Shown here: one piece after another, positions 35,201-44,182 of the stretch
Layout of the letters: every line of letters begins with the position of its first letter
How positions within the stretch are numbered: position 1 is the first letter of the stretch
NCBI GenBank assembly: GCA_963513935.1
Contig: OY740769.1
Span: 39,211,120-39,275,119 of the forward strand
Length of the DNA: 64,000 bases
Direction of reading: 5' to 3'
Origin: Aphrophora alni
Taxonomy: Eukaryota > Arthropoda > Insecta > Hemiptera > Aphrophoridae
Translations under genes and position numbers: made by a program
Notes under the pieces: generated by a model
Seen by the model: only the letters and a program-made list of their open reading frames with translations
Databases searched by the model: none
Told to the model about the DNA's origin: nothing

Positions 35201-37389
35201 TTTACCAACATAGATAGAGAGAGTGTGCCGACTCTATTTGTGTGGATTTCAAGAGTGCCCATTCCTTAGAGAAACATTTATCCTTAGTTTTATTTCACCA
35301 TTAGGTAATTAGTGAACTATTCATGGTTGTAGTAAATGTGTTCCAATATTAGGTCCATACTACAACTACGAAAATATTTTAAATAATAATATATTAAGTA
35401 CACTTTTATTTTTAGTTTCTAACATGGCCTTATACTGCTAGGCTACTTAACTGTTCTTCTTCGTGGTTTAGTTTTCACATTTAATAGCGAGAATTGAGGT
35501 ACACACCCTATAAAATTCGTCAATTAGTTTGAATATTCACAAATATAAAATTCAAATGCCTGAAAAAATCATGTTAGTAACACGAACAATCCATCATTAT
35601 CAAATATATCTAAGAACAGAATATTATAGTATAGGAAATAGGAAGAGTTTTGTGATTATTAGAAAAATCGTTGCTAAATTTTATGCAGAAATGTAAATTT
35701 CTAAATCTCGTGAACCCACAAACCTAATTCGTACAATTATGTCTATTTGTCTAACATCTTTTGTTTGTTTATTGCGATAAATTACTCTGTTCGACTGTTT
35801 TGAGGGATTATTTATTTTTATTATTATTTTACGTGTTTAGAGTTTTTTCTAATATCAATTTCTAAATTACTACCATAACAACATAACTATGAATTCTGAA
35901 TAGGTCAAAAACTTGCTACTACGATTTATATAAAAGTTTGTAAAATTTAGCTTCCATAGATAAAAAAAATATTGATTGACTTCCATCCAATCAAACCATT
36001 ATGGAATCCAAAAAAGTCCATGAAAAATTATAAAATTAGATAAAATAATAGTGGTAAGTAATCCTTGGATCTGTAAAATGAAGCGGTTGTATCGTCTAAG
36101 ACTTTCATATGTTTGGAAGGTTTATCTGTTTTAAATATAAATATGTGCCAATTTATAAAATTATGGCATTTTGAAATACATTTATAAAACAGCTCAAAAT
36201 ATTGGAAAATCATACTTAATGTTTGTTATTAAATAATAACTTTTACATAGTGACCTTCATTATTTGCATGGAATATAAGAACCCGTTTAGGAATCGTTTT
36301 AAAAGTCAGCCATTTTCCGATATGACAGCAAACATGAAAATTTCTCATAGAAACCCGTATATATTTGTTATAACAGATATATTCTAGCTCAAATAATATA
36401 GTATAATTATGGCGAGATGTAAATAAACAGTCTTTTTAATTTCATTATGAGTTAGATTTCTTATTGTTTTCTGTGTCAATAATACTTTAATTGTTGAAAT
36501 TGAGTAAATCAATTTAATCTCTGCTAGGAATGTTATAATTAAAATGAGTACATTGTTCCGCCTTTCCCAGTTTCCTTAATCTCACGTTTATTGACGCGTT
36601 TTGGATATACTACATTCCTAAAACACTTACTCCAATGCGTGTTTAATAGTACTACTAATTGTTTTGAGATTGGAGTATATCCGAAACTCGTCAATAAAAG
36701 TGAGAATAGCAATGCTGGGAATGGAGGAAATTGTACTAACTTTCATTCCTTACTTGATCTTTAAAATTACAGTAGATTTGAGCCAGTTATTAACAGTTCT
36801 ACAAATAAGTTATGTTCATTTTACCCCTGTAATTTTATGTACACTTCCTAGGCTATGGGTATTAATAATTATCTTGATGCATAAAATAAAACCACGGATG
36901 ATTTTACATAAAAATTCACAGATCTTTCTTTTTTTGAAGTTCATAAAGTAAAACTCCTAAAAAGCAAGTGAAGTGGGGTTTTCTACAAATCCACTTCTCT
37001 AAAAACAATATTAGCAAATGGTGTATCAATCTTTAAAAAAAATGGTGTATTCAATAAAGAATTTTAGAGTTAACTGTCATATTAAAAAATCGAGGACTTT
37101 TTCAAAGTATAAAAACAAGTTTTAACATGCCTAGAAAACAGAAAAAACGTTGACCATTTAAAGATTTTCATAATATGTTCAATTGTTTACGAGTTACAAA
37201 TTTTGTCACGTAAAATAATCACCCAGTATAATATGGAAACATTCTATAAATAGTTAAAAATTATTTGTAAAACTTACCTAAATTATCTAGAGCCCAACTA
37301 TTTTGAAACCAAAGCATTATGAGCCACGTTACGAACAGGCCGTAGCTATTGCTGTGAAGTATAGTCTGTTTATCTAAGCACCTCATCAT
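6096..37389 (-). CDS. eva-1: EVA-1 / EVA1C homologue, whole gene (8 coding exons)
   Basis: Spliced coding sequence = complement of 37389-37278, 26356-26157, 24854-24731, 21675-21526, 19884-19741, 16460-16221, 8790-8546 and 6254-6096. Each intron is GT-AG; phases from the first intron are 1, 0, 1, 1, 1, 1, 0. The total is 1374 nt or 457 residues, close to vertebrate EVA1C. Domains: signal peptide (about 1-35), SUEL lectin 1 (C52-C143), SUEL lectin 2 (C154-C243), acidic juxtamembrane linker (244-325), one transmembrane helix (about 326-349), cytoplasmic tail (350-457). From the family: a type I cell-surface receptor that binds Slit-type guidance ligands and heparan sulfate and acts beside Robo (SAX-3) and DCC (UNC-40) in worms. 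The order SUEL-SUEL-TM and the V-P-R-R-V-L-E-E-R-Y sequence after SUEL 2 identify it. The exons show no frameshift or internal stop. Ligand and tissue cannot be read from sequence. Confidence 0.92.
6255..8545 (-). other. eva-1 intron 7
   Basis: A GT-AG intron of 2.29 kb. It contains an (AT)n microsatellite at 6814-6850 and otherwise unremarkable AT-rich sequence. If retained, the exon 7 frame would read 15 codons into it and stop at 8500-8498. Confidence 0.8.
6814..6850. repeat. (AT)n microsatellite
   Basis: About 18 uninterrupted AT dinucleotides within eva-1 intron 7. Confidence 0.95.
8546..8790 (-). CDS. eva-1: eva-1 coding exon 7 (transmembrane helix and proximal tail)
   Basis: The acceptor is a pyrimidine-rich TTTTTTTAG before 8790 and the donor is GAG|GTGAGT at 8545. 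Entry phase is 1 and exit phase 0; residues are 324-405. After V-E-M-M-Y comes one hydrophobic helix (V-L-L-C-T-S-S-C-I-L-L-L-L-L-C-V-A), closed by K-V-L-Y-Q-W-R, a positive inside edge typical of a type I membrane protein. The following tail is Thr/Ser/Val rich. Readthrough into the intron gives a stop 15 codons later, so intron retention would shorten the tail. Confidence 0.9.
10645..10725 (+). repeat. Degenerate Penelope-type terminal repeat, copy 1
   Basis: It shares AGCTCGTGTATCAC, AAATGGCGACTTTGT and a GACGCGATTGAATGAATAAA segment with the better-preserved copies at 11702-11870 and 40335-40455. The catalytic-like CTGAGGA and GAAAC boxes of copy 2 are mutated here. Confidence 0.55.
11702..11870 (+). 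repeat. Penelope-type terminal repeat with inverted arms, copy 2
   Basis: An inverted repeat pairs 11716-11750 (GTAGAACAAAAACTCGAACA...) with 11831-11869 (...TGTTCGAGTTTTGTTCTAC). Between the arms lies CTGAGGA (11785-11791), a GGCGAC..GTC stem-like segment, and GAAAC (11808-11812), followed by GTTT/AAAC complementarity. Core boxes in this order recall the hammerhead ribozymes found in Penelope-like element termini. Copy 3 at 40335-40455 has the same parts, with homology that begins slightly outside the arm (about 11680). The two halves look like opposite-strand copies joined head to head. Confidence 0.55.
12024..12043. repeat. Interstitial CCTAA array (about 4 units)
   Basis: A run of CCTAA pentamers, the complement of the arthropod telomere repeat TTAGG, within eva-1 intron 6. 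Confidence 0.85.
13315..13335. repeat. (AT)n microsatellite
   Basis: A short AT run within eva-1 intron 6. Confidence 0.9.
13482..13622. repeat. Short hairpin-forming inverted repeat
   Basis: The left arm (about 13482-13526) contains TTTTTCTGGGTAACGAG and TCCATATTTTAGA. The right arm (about 13578-13622) is its reverse complement with a few changes (CTTGTTACCCAGAAAAA, TCTAAAAAATGGA). A loop of about 50 bases separates them. It could be a tiny MITE or an intronic hairpin RNA; there is no target duplication that I can defend. Confidence 0.65.
16221..16460 (-). CDS. eva-1: eva-1 coding exon 6 (juxtamembrane linker)
   Basis: The acceptor is TTTTTGACAG before 16460 and the donor ATACAG|GTCAGT at 16220. 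Entry and exit phases are both 1, so the 240-nt exon could be skipped without a frameshift. Residues 244-323 begin V-P-R-R-V-L-E-E-R-Y-V, the conserved segment after SUEL 2 in EVA1C proteins. Next come two acidic Thr/Ser-rich runs (D-D-E-T-D-T-D-S and D-K-D-D-K-T-D-T-D-T) and one N-x-S glycosylation sequon (N-V-S). It should be extracellular and flexible, just outside the membrane. Confidence 0.92.
17790..17990. other. GC-richer intronic island with a tandem palindromic motif
   Basis: The patch is clearly less AT-rich than its surroundings. At about 17943-17972 a 13-base unit, GCGCCATCATGAT, is repeated about 2.3 times. Each unit contains the palindrome ATCATGAT, and GCGC recurs at each junction. 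It could be a regulatory element or a decayed repeat; no open frame is seen. Confidence 0.45.
19322..19375. repeat. (AT)n microsatellite
   Basis: About 27 AT units in eva-1 intron 5. Confidence 0.95.
19741..19884 (-). CDS. eva-1: eva-1 coding exon 5 (second half of SUEL lectin 2)
   Basis: The acceptor is TTTTCAG before 19884 and the donor CTGTG|GTACGT at 19740. Phase is 1 on both sides, 144 nt, residues 196-243. It carries the last five cysteines of SUEL 2 (C197, C210, C216, C229, C243). The hallmark F-G-N-P-C at 225-229 corresponds to the F-G-D-P-C motif of rhamnose-binding lectins. It ends Y-L-K-V-I-Y-T-C, the usual last beta strand. It has no start codon and is seen only by following the splice phase from exon 4. 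Confidence 0.9.
20070..20220 (+). repeat. Partial copy C of the duplicated family
   Basis: It resembles 1380-1560: both share TTTAGCAAATTTATT, then a CTAACACTT/TTAACACTT segment, TCGTTCT and ATTATAATTCA. Orientation is the same as copy A. Identity is moderate and the ends are unclear. Confidence 0.45.
20236..20440. repeat. Tandem duplication, two units of about 105 bp
   Basis: Each unit runs from TAAAATAAG.TAAGTTTTGGATA through an A/T-rich middle to GAAAATGGAAT. The second unit starts near 20343. The units are visibly diverged, so the duplication is not recent. Confidence 0.7.
21526..21675 (-). CDS. eva-1: eva-1 coding exon 4 (first half of SUEL lectin 2)
   Basis: The acceptor is TTTATTTCCAG before 21675 and the donor GAAA|GTGAGT at 21525. 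Phase is 1 on both sides, 150 nt, residues 146-195. The sequence Y-E-F-R-S-K-L-T-C leads into SUEL 2 (first cysteine C154). The carbohydrate-pocket motif F-G-R (176-178) sits in S-A-S-F-G-R-T-E-Y, and C-L-Q-P-Q-G-V follows, a stretch typical of the second SUEL of EVA1C proteins. The upstream frame LFPD... belongs to the intron, since only this acceptor keeps phase with exon 3. Confidence 0.93.
21676..24730 (-). other. eva-1 intron 3
   Basis: A GT-AG intron of 3.06 kb with AT-rich sequence and small homopolymers. No repeat with defined ends and no gene is seen; the minus-strand frames 22256-22510 and 22634-22849 have no features. Confidence 0.8.
24731..24854 (-). CDS. eva-1: eva-1 coding exon 3 (second half of SUEL lectin 1)
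   Basis: The acceptor is TTTGTTGCAG before 24854 and the donor CCAT|GTAAGT at 24730. Entry phase 0, exit phase 1, 124 nt, residues 105-145. It reads S-V-V-E-K-C then C116, C130 and C143, with V-E-P-C in the position of the D-P-C motif and Y-I-E-I-T-Y-K-C as the closing strand. The long open frame at 24707-24895 on this strand is a different frame and should be ignored. Confidence 0.92.
25161..25218. repeat. Poly(T)/poly(A) tract, 58 bases
   Basis: An uninterrupted homopolymer. On the minus strand it is poly(A), which could be the tail of a lost retrocopy, but nothing recognisable precedes it. Confidence 0.9.
25461..25540. repeat. (AT)n microsatellite with one GT interruption
   Basis: 80 bases of AT with a single G near 25483, in eva-1 intron 2. 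Confidence 0.95.
26157..26356 (-). CDS. eva-1: eva-1 coding exon 2 (first half of SUEL lectin 1)
   Basis: The donor is CTCCAG|GTTAGT at 26156. Two acceptors, 12 bases apart, both keep the frame: TTGCAG before 26356 and TTGCAG before 26344. I chose the first because the added A-L-L-A gives the L-L-x-x-T-L-R-T-H-Q spacing before the first cysteine that this family usually shows. Entry phase 1, exit phase 0, 200 nt, residues 38-104. Cysteines 52, 61, 66, 82 and 97 are present, and C-I-S-V-Q-M-A-Q-Y-L-R stands where most members have an A-x-Y-G-R motif. One N-x-T sequon lies at N94. Confidence 0.92.
28435..28600. other. GC-richer patch in intron 1
   Basis: It stands out against the surrounding AT-rich intron (CTAGTGCCC, CTCCTCGGGGTGC, CCCTGGCGTGGAGCC, TGCCACGTC). 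There is no long open frame and no inverted ends. It may be a decayed repeat or a regulatory element. Confidence 0.35.
31531..32200 (+). mobile_element. 5'-truncated non-LTR retrotransposon (LINE), 3' end of the RT ORF
   Basis: An intact 214-codon frame (31531-32175) is the C-terminal part of a LINE endonuclease/reverse transcriptase polyprotein. Landmarks are F-S-Y-L-G-S-V-V, R-I-K-K-A, K-L-R-I-F-N-T-N-V-K-S-V-L-L-Y, I-N-R-C-L-R-R-I, R-K-W-R-W-L-G, W-N-P-Q-G and R-G-R-P-R-E-T-W. The endonuclease and RT catalytic core are absent, so it is 5'-truncated like most LINE insertions. A short GGAAATAAGGAAGGAAG tail follows the stop, then an (AT)n tract. The uninterrupted frame suggests a fairly recent copy. 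It lies opposite to eva-1. The clade (RTE-like?) is uncertain. Confidence 0.85.
32208..32241. repeat. (TA)n microsatellite next to the LINE 3' end
   Basis: 17 TA units begin a few bases after the LINE tail. It may have grown from the LINE's own 3' repeat. Confidence 0.9.
37278..37389 (-). CDS. eva-1: eva-1 coding exon 1 (start codon and signal peptide)
   Basis: Two adjacent ATGs (37389-37387 and 37386-37384) open the frame M-M-R-C-L-D-K-Q. An in-frame TAA lies just upstream at 37398-37396, so the start is bounded. A hydrophobic stretch (Y-G-L-F-V-T-W-L-I-M-L-W-F) followed by Q-N-S-W-A-L-D gives a plausible signal peptide, possibly cut after W-A (about residue 34). The donor is TTAG|GTAAGT at 37277, leaving phase 1. 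The exon is too short to stand out as an open frame and was found by looking upstream for a signal peptide with a matching phase. Confidence 0.85.
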
Positions 37390-37414
37390 CACTGTTTAAA
37401 GCTTCGTTGTACAT
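37370..37414 (-). promoter_or_regulatory. Upstream ORF overlapping the eva-1 start
   Basis: An ATG 25 bases before the eva-1 start opens a 14-codon frame (M-Y-N-E-A-L-N-S...) that runs through the eva-1 ATGs in another frame and stops at 37372-37370. If it is in the mature mRNA, it should lower initiation at the main start. Confidence 0.5.
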
Positions 37415-37842
37415 CACTTCACTACTTTTATCACACTCTGATTATACAACAAGCAAAGTGCTTCCATAAACTACATATTTTACACTGGTTCACTGATTTT
37501 TAATACGCTCCTTTATAGTAGCTATATTTTACCACCATTCTTCAACTACATTGTTTCATATGTGTTACCACATGTTCTAGGTAAAGTTTAATGTAAATTA
37601 ACAAATTTCATGTGTACTTCCTTATTTATTCCATAAATATCAATATTTCGTTAGAATAACAAGATCTACTTCCTTGTTAACAAGATGTCTTGTAAGCAAT
37701 GAAATGGATGTATCCTAGAACACAGATAATACAAGTAATTAAGTAAGGATACCTTTTAAATAACTAGTTACAACTAAAGCAATTGTAGTTTAAATAGGCA
37801 AATATTCTATCCAGAGTAGAAAACATATACATTTATATGTTA

Positions 37843-38060
37843 TACCGGGTGTTTCAGACCACATGGACACAATCTGTAGCGCCTAAACGAAACCAGTTAA
37901 AAACTTTCCTTCCAATTAGAATCCCCCCTTTTCGACCCCAAAGAATTCAGAAAAATGGTTTTCGACGCTCCTTAATGACCCAAAAGGGAACTTTGGGGGG
38001 GGGGCAGGGTGGTGTTTTTGGAAAATTTAATTACTATAATTTTTATATTTAATATTTGGA
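37843..38060 (+). mobile_element. Single end of a mariner-like DNA element
   Basis: TATACCGGGTGTTTCAGACC resembles mariner-type terminal repeats that begin after a TA. A less AT-rich stretch follows, with CCCCCCTTTTCG and a G10 run. I could not find the opposite end, so it is at best a solo end or truncated MITE. Confidence 0.4.
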
Positions 38061-39302
38061 TAAAATAATAACACAACCAACTTTTTAAACAGACTAAAAT
38101 TACCAGTTGCCATATCTCCTAGAATAGTTGTTGATAAGTTATAAATCGAAAAATAAAAATAAAATAAATTAAACACAACAGTGGCTGGAGTTCATTTCTA
38201 TTTTTTGTTTCATTTTATTAACTAGCCAATTAAAATTTGCATTGAACTGTAGCTTGTTTTATTTAATACACTTGCATTTCATCAAACCTTTATAAACATA
38301 CTTGAGGCATATATTCGACCTTTTAGGACTTTATCGATGAAATTGTGTTAGACTGAAAACTTTTTTTGAGAAATTGAGAGGAAGGTGGGTTTCAATAAAT
38401 TTGTTTAGACATTAGGGTCATTATTTTAGCAAATTTTTAAAACATTGATTAAGCCGTTTTGGTCATATTTACATTGTTATTTTTTTAACCTAAATCTAAA
38501 TTCAAACATAAATATATACAGTTGGGTGAAACGGGAGTTTAATAAACAACTTATGATAATAACAATACCACTGACAAATAATTCATTGATGACAGAGACC
38601 TCAAACAAGTATTATACTAACAATTTTCTCCGAATCGTTTTAAACATACCACAATAATTTCTTTAATTCAGAGATTAAATGTTAATTCGATAATATAGGA
38701 TTTGAAATTTGCAGAGAGTTTAAAAATAGTTTTTATGAACATCCAATTGCGTTTGAAATACATAAAGCATTCAACTATCACTAAATACACTATTTTCAAC
38801 GTTCCTTATAAATCTAGAATTTCTGAAATTTATTGTAAGCAAGATATGTTTGAGACCTACAAGCACATAGCTCGGGGTTGTCTTGTGATCTTCATTCTAT
38901 TATAGTTAATTTAATCAACTATAAGAAAATGGAATAGTACTATGATTATATACTGTATTTTTAATGTAGATGTTAGTATTTTTAACTATAAAATGGTTTT
39001 AAAACTATTTGAATAATTTAAAACAGTCAGATCTAGATCTAAACAAGTGTTTAAGACATGTTCTAAGACGATGGCAAGTGTAATTCGTTTAGGGTGTTAC
39101 AAATTATTATAAAGTGTATTACATTATGTAAAGGGTAAAAAAGTGTCAGATATATACTGGATTGATTTTAAAGTGGGCATCTATTATAAACCTATTTGAA
39201 ATAAAAGTATTGTGAATAATTTACAGAAATCTTGATTTTAACTTTAAAATCTCGGATTGAACTATACAAAAACAACCCCAATATTTTGGATATTAAGATC
39301 TA

Positions 39303-39714
<412 letters not shown>

Positions 39715-40334
39715 TTATAATTGATATGTGTATTTTAATCATAATTTGCATTCATATTATTTTTAAATTCATTTATTGCATATTTATGTATTGGTTTGTA
39801 TTTTACTGTTTGAGGAAATAAATAAATCAATAAAAATATAAATATACATGTTAAAATCTTATTTATTTTTCTCTATTCTTTTTTTAGTAAATTGCAAAAA
39901 AAAATAAATAATTAACTTTTAAATGTAATTGATGTATAAATTCTCTTCTGACAATATTTAGCGCAGATGAAAATTCACTACAAATGTTTAAAAATGTTGT
40001 TTTAAAATACCAAGAATCTAGTTAAGTATTAAATTTAAAGGTGGAGTAACTTAAAATATTGACAAAATCTTATGCAGCACAATTTTAACTAATGTTAAAA
40101 TTAATAAAACATGTTTTTGAAATGAAATTTCACCCTTAGGTCAGTGATATTCATATTAATAAAAAGAGGTTAAAATTTTACATAAAAAATATTTACACGT
40201 TTCAAAAAGTGAGAAAAACAGTAAAATGTATTTATTAATTTATATAAAAGTTCTTATATTATGGTTTCTTTGAAGCTTTTCTAACATAATATATTATTTA
40301 CAATGCATAAAATATGTAAATAAATATTGAGGTT

Positions 40335-40455
40335 GACTTGTGAGATAATATTAGGTAGTAAAAAACGCGAACACAAGATCTCACGAAAATTACGTTTACT
40401 TAATTAAACTCGATTCAACGAAAAAGTCGCCATTCTCAGTGATAAATGAGCTACA
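40335..40455 (-). repeat. Penelope-type terminal repeat, copy 3
   Basis: Read on the minus strand it has GTAGCTCATTTATCA, CTGAGAA, GGCGA..TCGTT (a wobble-paired stem), GAATC, then GTTT..AAACG, GATCTTGTGTTCGCG and TAATATTATCTCA. These are the same parts in the same order as copy 2. Homology with copy 2 extends into the TAAATAAATA.TGAG..TTG.CTTGT flank. Confidence 0.55.
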
Positions 40456-41679
40456 CTTACAAAAATATACTTATTTATAATATAAAAAATTTAAAACACA
40501 TATTTATAGCTTTATTTTGTTATCAGTCATAACTCGTACTAGAGTAATTATTTGTACATGTAGATGTATTGCAGCTAATTAACTCTTTTAAAAGTGCATT
40601 CTCATATTGATTACTATGGCAACGTAATTTGTATGTAATATAACCACAAAATTACATTTAAAAAAATAAGAAATGGTTATGTGCTAATTAAACTATACAC
40701 CTTTCTATTTTTTTTTTATTGATCTTTAATTAATTAATCTACACAATATGTAATATGTTGTTTTTTAGTGTTAAGAAATACAATTGTTACTTGAAATAGT
40801 AGGATTGTATTTTTAAACAATAAAAGCAACAAAATTTTGATTATTTTTTAAAAATATTTAATGTAAAAATGGAGCACCACCCAGAATGGAGTCTATTTTT
40901 CCTGCCCTAGGAAAATGTTTCCCTCTAATATTATCATCATCGACTAATGAAGTTTTTATTCCTTGTCATGACATAACTCAAATTAAAGCTTCGCTGCTAG
41001 TGAACGCCAGTGTTTAACAATAGGTATCTTGTTTTGTTTCCTTACTTTGTTTTGTTTTTCAGTTCATTAAAATTATCTATCTATAAGTTAAATATGATTA
41101 AAACTCTTTCAAAGAAAAACTTTGTAAAATGTAATAAAAATCTTCTCGTTATGAAATCAACATTATACGTTGTTGCAATATCATTAACGTTTTAAGAACT
41201 GTTCAAAGTATACTTTTGTAAACTCTCTCTCTTTGTAATGACTTGTTACTCTCGACTTATTACTCTATATAAATTTGACTTTGATAGAAAGTTATATATT
41301 TCATGCAGCTGATACGCTGACATTCTCTTGTAGTTTTAATATCTGCTAATATACCGATAACGCCCTCGGTATTTATAAACGGTAACTTCAAGCAAAATAG
41401 TCATATTTGTGGTACTTGTGTATGGTTTCCCTAGCTACATCTTATCGCTGGGATTGCATTGTTTCAGTTTGATGGCGTCTTTAAAAATATAAATGTGCAT
41501 TTATTCCAAATTTTATTTTTATCTCGTGTCCCACACCTCTACTAACAACAGAGGAAAGAAAACACATGATGCTACTTAAAGATCATGTCTGGAAAACAGA
41601 TCAGTATTGAGATAGATTTCTGATGATGGTACATACCAGTAACGCGTTAGGTAACAGTAGTTTAAGACGTATTTAAAAT

Positions 41680-41682
<3 letters not shown>

Positions 41683-41733
<51 letters not shown>
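41683..41733. repeat. (AT)n microsatellite
   Basis: About 25 AT units within copy B. The minus-strand frame 41576-41851 reads Ile-Tyr repeats across it and is not a gene. Confidence 0.95.
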
Positions 41734-41734
<1 letters not shown>

Positions 41735-42860
41735 GCAAATATAATGAACTCTAATATAACGAAAAAGAAAAGTTTTATAAAACAACATGTAGATGATTAA
41801 GTACGTCGAGAAAATAAAGAAATAAAAATACCGGTTTGAAAACTCAGCCATTTAGGGACTAATTTATTTAAGACATGTATATATAATGAGTTATTGTTCT
41901 TCAATATTTTTTTTTCTTTTGGAAATAAGTTATCTAATATTCATTGCCAATTAAACATAAGTACAAACAATTGTAGCAAACCGAGTCGAATCAAAACTGC
42001 TTCCTCCAGAATATTAAAGTACACCAAAACACACACTAATGCAACCCCATAAGATTAAGTTTTAGTTTGGAGGACCTAATTAAAATAATGGTTTTCTAAA
42101 AAAAAAAATACAATTCAATAATGAGTGTTCAAGGTTTTCTCATGTCAATATTCACTTTAAAATGATGTATCACTCACTCGATACAAGTTTTATTTGAAAA
42201 GGTGAAACTCTTTTTAAAGTGTGTTGAGAATTAATTGTCAAATATGACAAACATAGCTTCCTTGGTTACTTATTTAGTTTAAAATGTTTCTAAATGCAAA
42301 GTTTAAAGTTGTTTTTTTTCCATGAAATTTTTCATAATTTATATATGAGATATGAATTTTTAACTGTCTGGTATATACACAATAAAGTGGAACTAAAAGT
42401 GCAAATATTTCGTAATAGTAATAATTACATATACATTTCATGACTTTTCTCATTAAAGATAATTAAATTATTCCCTTTAATAGAAATAAATAAAATAGTA
42501 ATTATTATGTTAGAAGGCAGACAAAAGCACGTATTCACACACCCATAGTTAGTGTGAATTATACATTATTTGTCTTCAAAGTCACATTAATTATTATTAT
42601 CATTAGTTATTATTAGATTTACCTCAAGATGAGAACGGCCGTGTCCTACGTGCAGTGAGATAAGGTAATTACATTTACAAATATGTCACGTGACCCTTGT
42701 CTAGATGGAGACTAAAAACCATCAGAATACATAATTAAATAATTAATCTATCTTTTTATACGTAGGGCATAAAGAAATACTATACAAATTGAAGGGCCTC
42801 TAAGGGATAAGAGTAAACTTGTAACTATTAAGTAGCAGCATCCGTTGTGTTTTGACAGCC

Positions 42861-43742
42861 TAACCAAATTATATATATATATGCGACGTAATTTTTGGAA
42901 TTTATTCGTACACAAAACTTAGGATCGTTATGTGGCCTTTGTTTATTGAAGAGTACGAATGTTACTGGTTGCACTTCTGCCACAATTTGTATATATCAAA
43001 CTAATCTACAGAATAAAGGGGAGGGAAAATTGCAGGATGAGGTAAGAAAAATGTGATATTTTCCCAGAGTAAAGCGAAAGCTGATACATTTACCTGTTAG
43101 GTTATTTTGACTCACCCGTTTACAGAAGTCTCCCTAAATCCGTAGTGCAACCTCCCTTGTTCCTAAGTGTCTGGATATTCGATACGTGGTCGACTTCATA
43201 GCCAACTGCGGAGATGTACACTGGGTTCTGATGAAAATTCTTCTATAATTGTTTCCATGGTCGTGGCTAGAAACGATCAGATTAGGAATTCTCCACTATA
43301 TGTTCAATCCAATAACTGTTTACTTTTTTCCAGTTTAAAAAATAAAAATACTTGTTACTAATATATAAATGGAAAAATAACTAGTCTGACCTTTGCACTA
43401 AATTTTTGTATCAATTGGAAAATCAATAACAAAAACAAAATGAAGACGAATGAACTGTTTAGAGTTTAAACAAATTTTAATAAAATTAGCTTTTACCTTC
43501 GCCCAATAAAAATATCTGAGCAAAATTGTCCTTACGTAAATTTATTCGTCTCTTTGAAAATTTTGAAATAAATTATTGTTCAACAAAGGGTGTTGCTGAG
43601 GTCTGTACACAAAACGCTGGTAATAAATCCAGTAATATTAAACCTATAATGTACTGGAATTTTTTGTATATTGAGGACTTTATATGTATGAAAGTCAAAC
43701 GTTATATAGGAAACAATCTTGTTAAGCACTGGGGTGAAATTC
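42861..43742. other. Intergenic, possible decayed transposase helix-turn-helix
   Basis: Most of it is featureless. On the minus strand near 43250-43150 a short frame E-E-F-S-S-E-P-S-V-H-L-R-S is followed by a stop or frameshift. This faintly resembles the N-terminal helix region of Tc1/mariner-like transposases. The evidence is weak. Confidence 0.2.
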
Positions 43743-44182
43743 ACAATAATGATTCGAATTTGCCCCTAACCACAATCACTAGAAACTTTAAAATAAAACA
43801 CAATTATCTGATTAACTGTTCTTTATTAATTATTTCCACTAAATGCCCTGAGGTACATTTCGATAACATGGTTATCATCATCGGAGGGTCTTGCTTATAA
43901 ACTAAATCTCTATCTTACTGGCCAACTGATCTGTGGAGTGGGAGGGATTTTAGCTTACATTCAAGTTACTATAGTTTTAGGTTTAATTTTATTTCATTAG
44001 TAGATATGTAAGTTTACATTTAGTTTATAAGCAAGACCCTCCGACGATGATAATCATGTTATCGATATGTACAACAGGGCATTTAGTGCAAATAATTAAT
44101 AAAGAACAATTAATGAGATAATTGTGTTTTATTTTAAAGTTTCTAGTGATTGTGGTTAGGGGCAAATTCGAATCGTTATTGT
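43743..44182. repeat. Long inverted repeat (165-bp arms, 110-bp spacer)
   Basis: The left arm 43743-43907 and right arm 44018-44182 are reverse complements with about 9 differences (about 94-95% identity by eye). Both translate outward-to-inward to the same frame, with N-x-x-D-S-N-L-P-L-T-T-I-T-R-N-F, L-L-I-I, T-K-C-P and G-G-S-C-L then a stop. Several differences are silent or conservative, but no family is recognised. It could be a foldback element or an inverted duplication of a repeat end. Confidence 0.85.

Larger units (their letters stand above)
26357..37277 (-). other. eva-1 intron 1
   Basis: A GT-AG intron of 10.9 kb, the longest in the gene, as is common for first introns that carry enhancers. 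It holds a GC-richer patch (28435-28600), a small ATCATGAT-rich palindrome (about 29246-29270), a 5'-truncated LINE (31531-32200) on the opposite strand and an (AT)n tract. I find no other gene or hidden coding exon, and the phases of exons 1 and 2 join directly. Confidence 0.75.

Noticed and set aside
41576..41851. 91-codon minus-strand frame
   Set aside because: Crosses an (AT)n tract as Ile-Tyr repeats; rest is AT-rich noise.
43526..43900. 124-codon plus-strand frame as a gene
   Set aside because: Its second half is simply one arm of the inverted repeat, and its first half has no recognisable domain.
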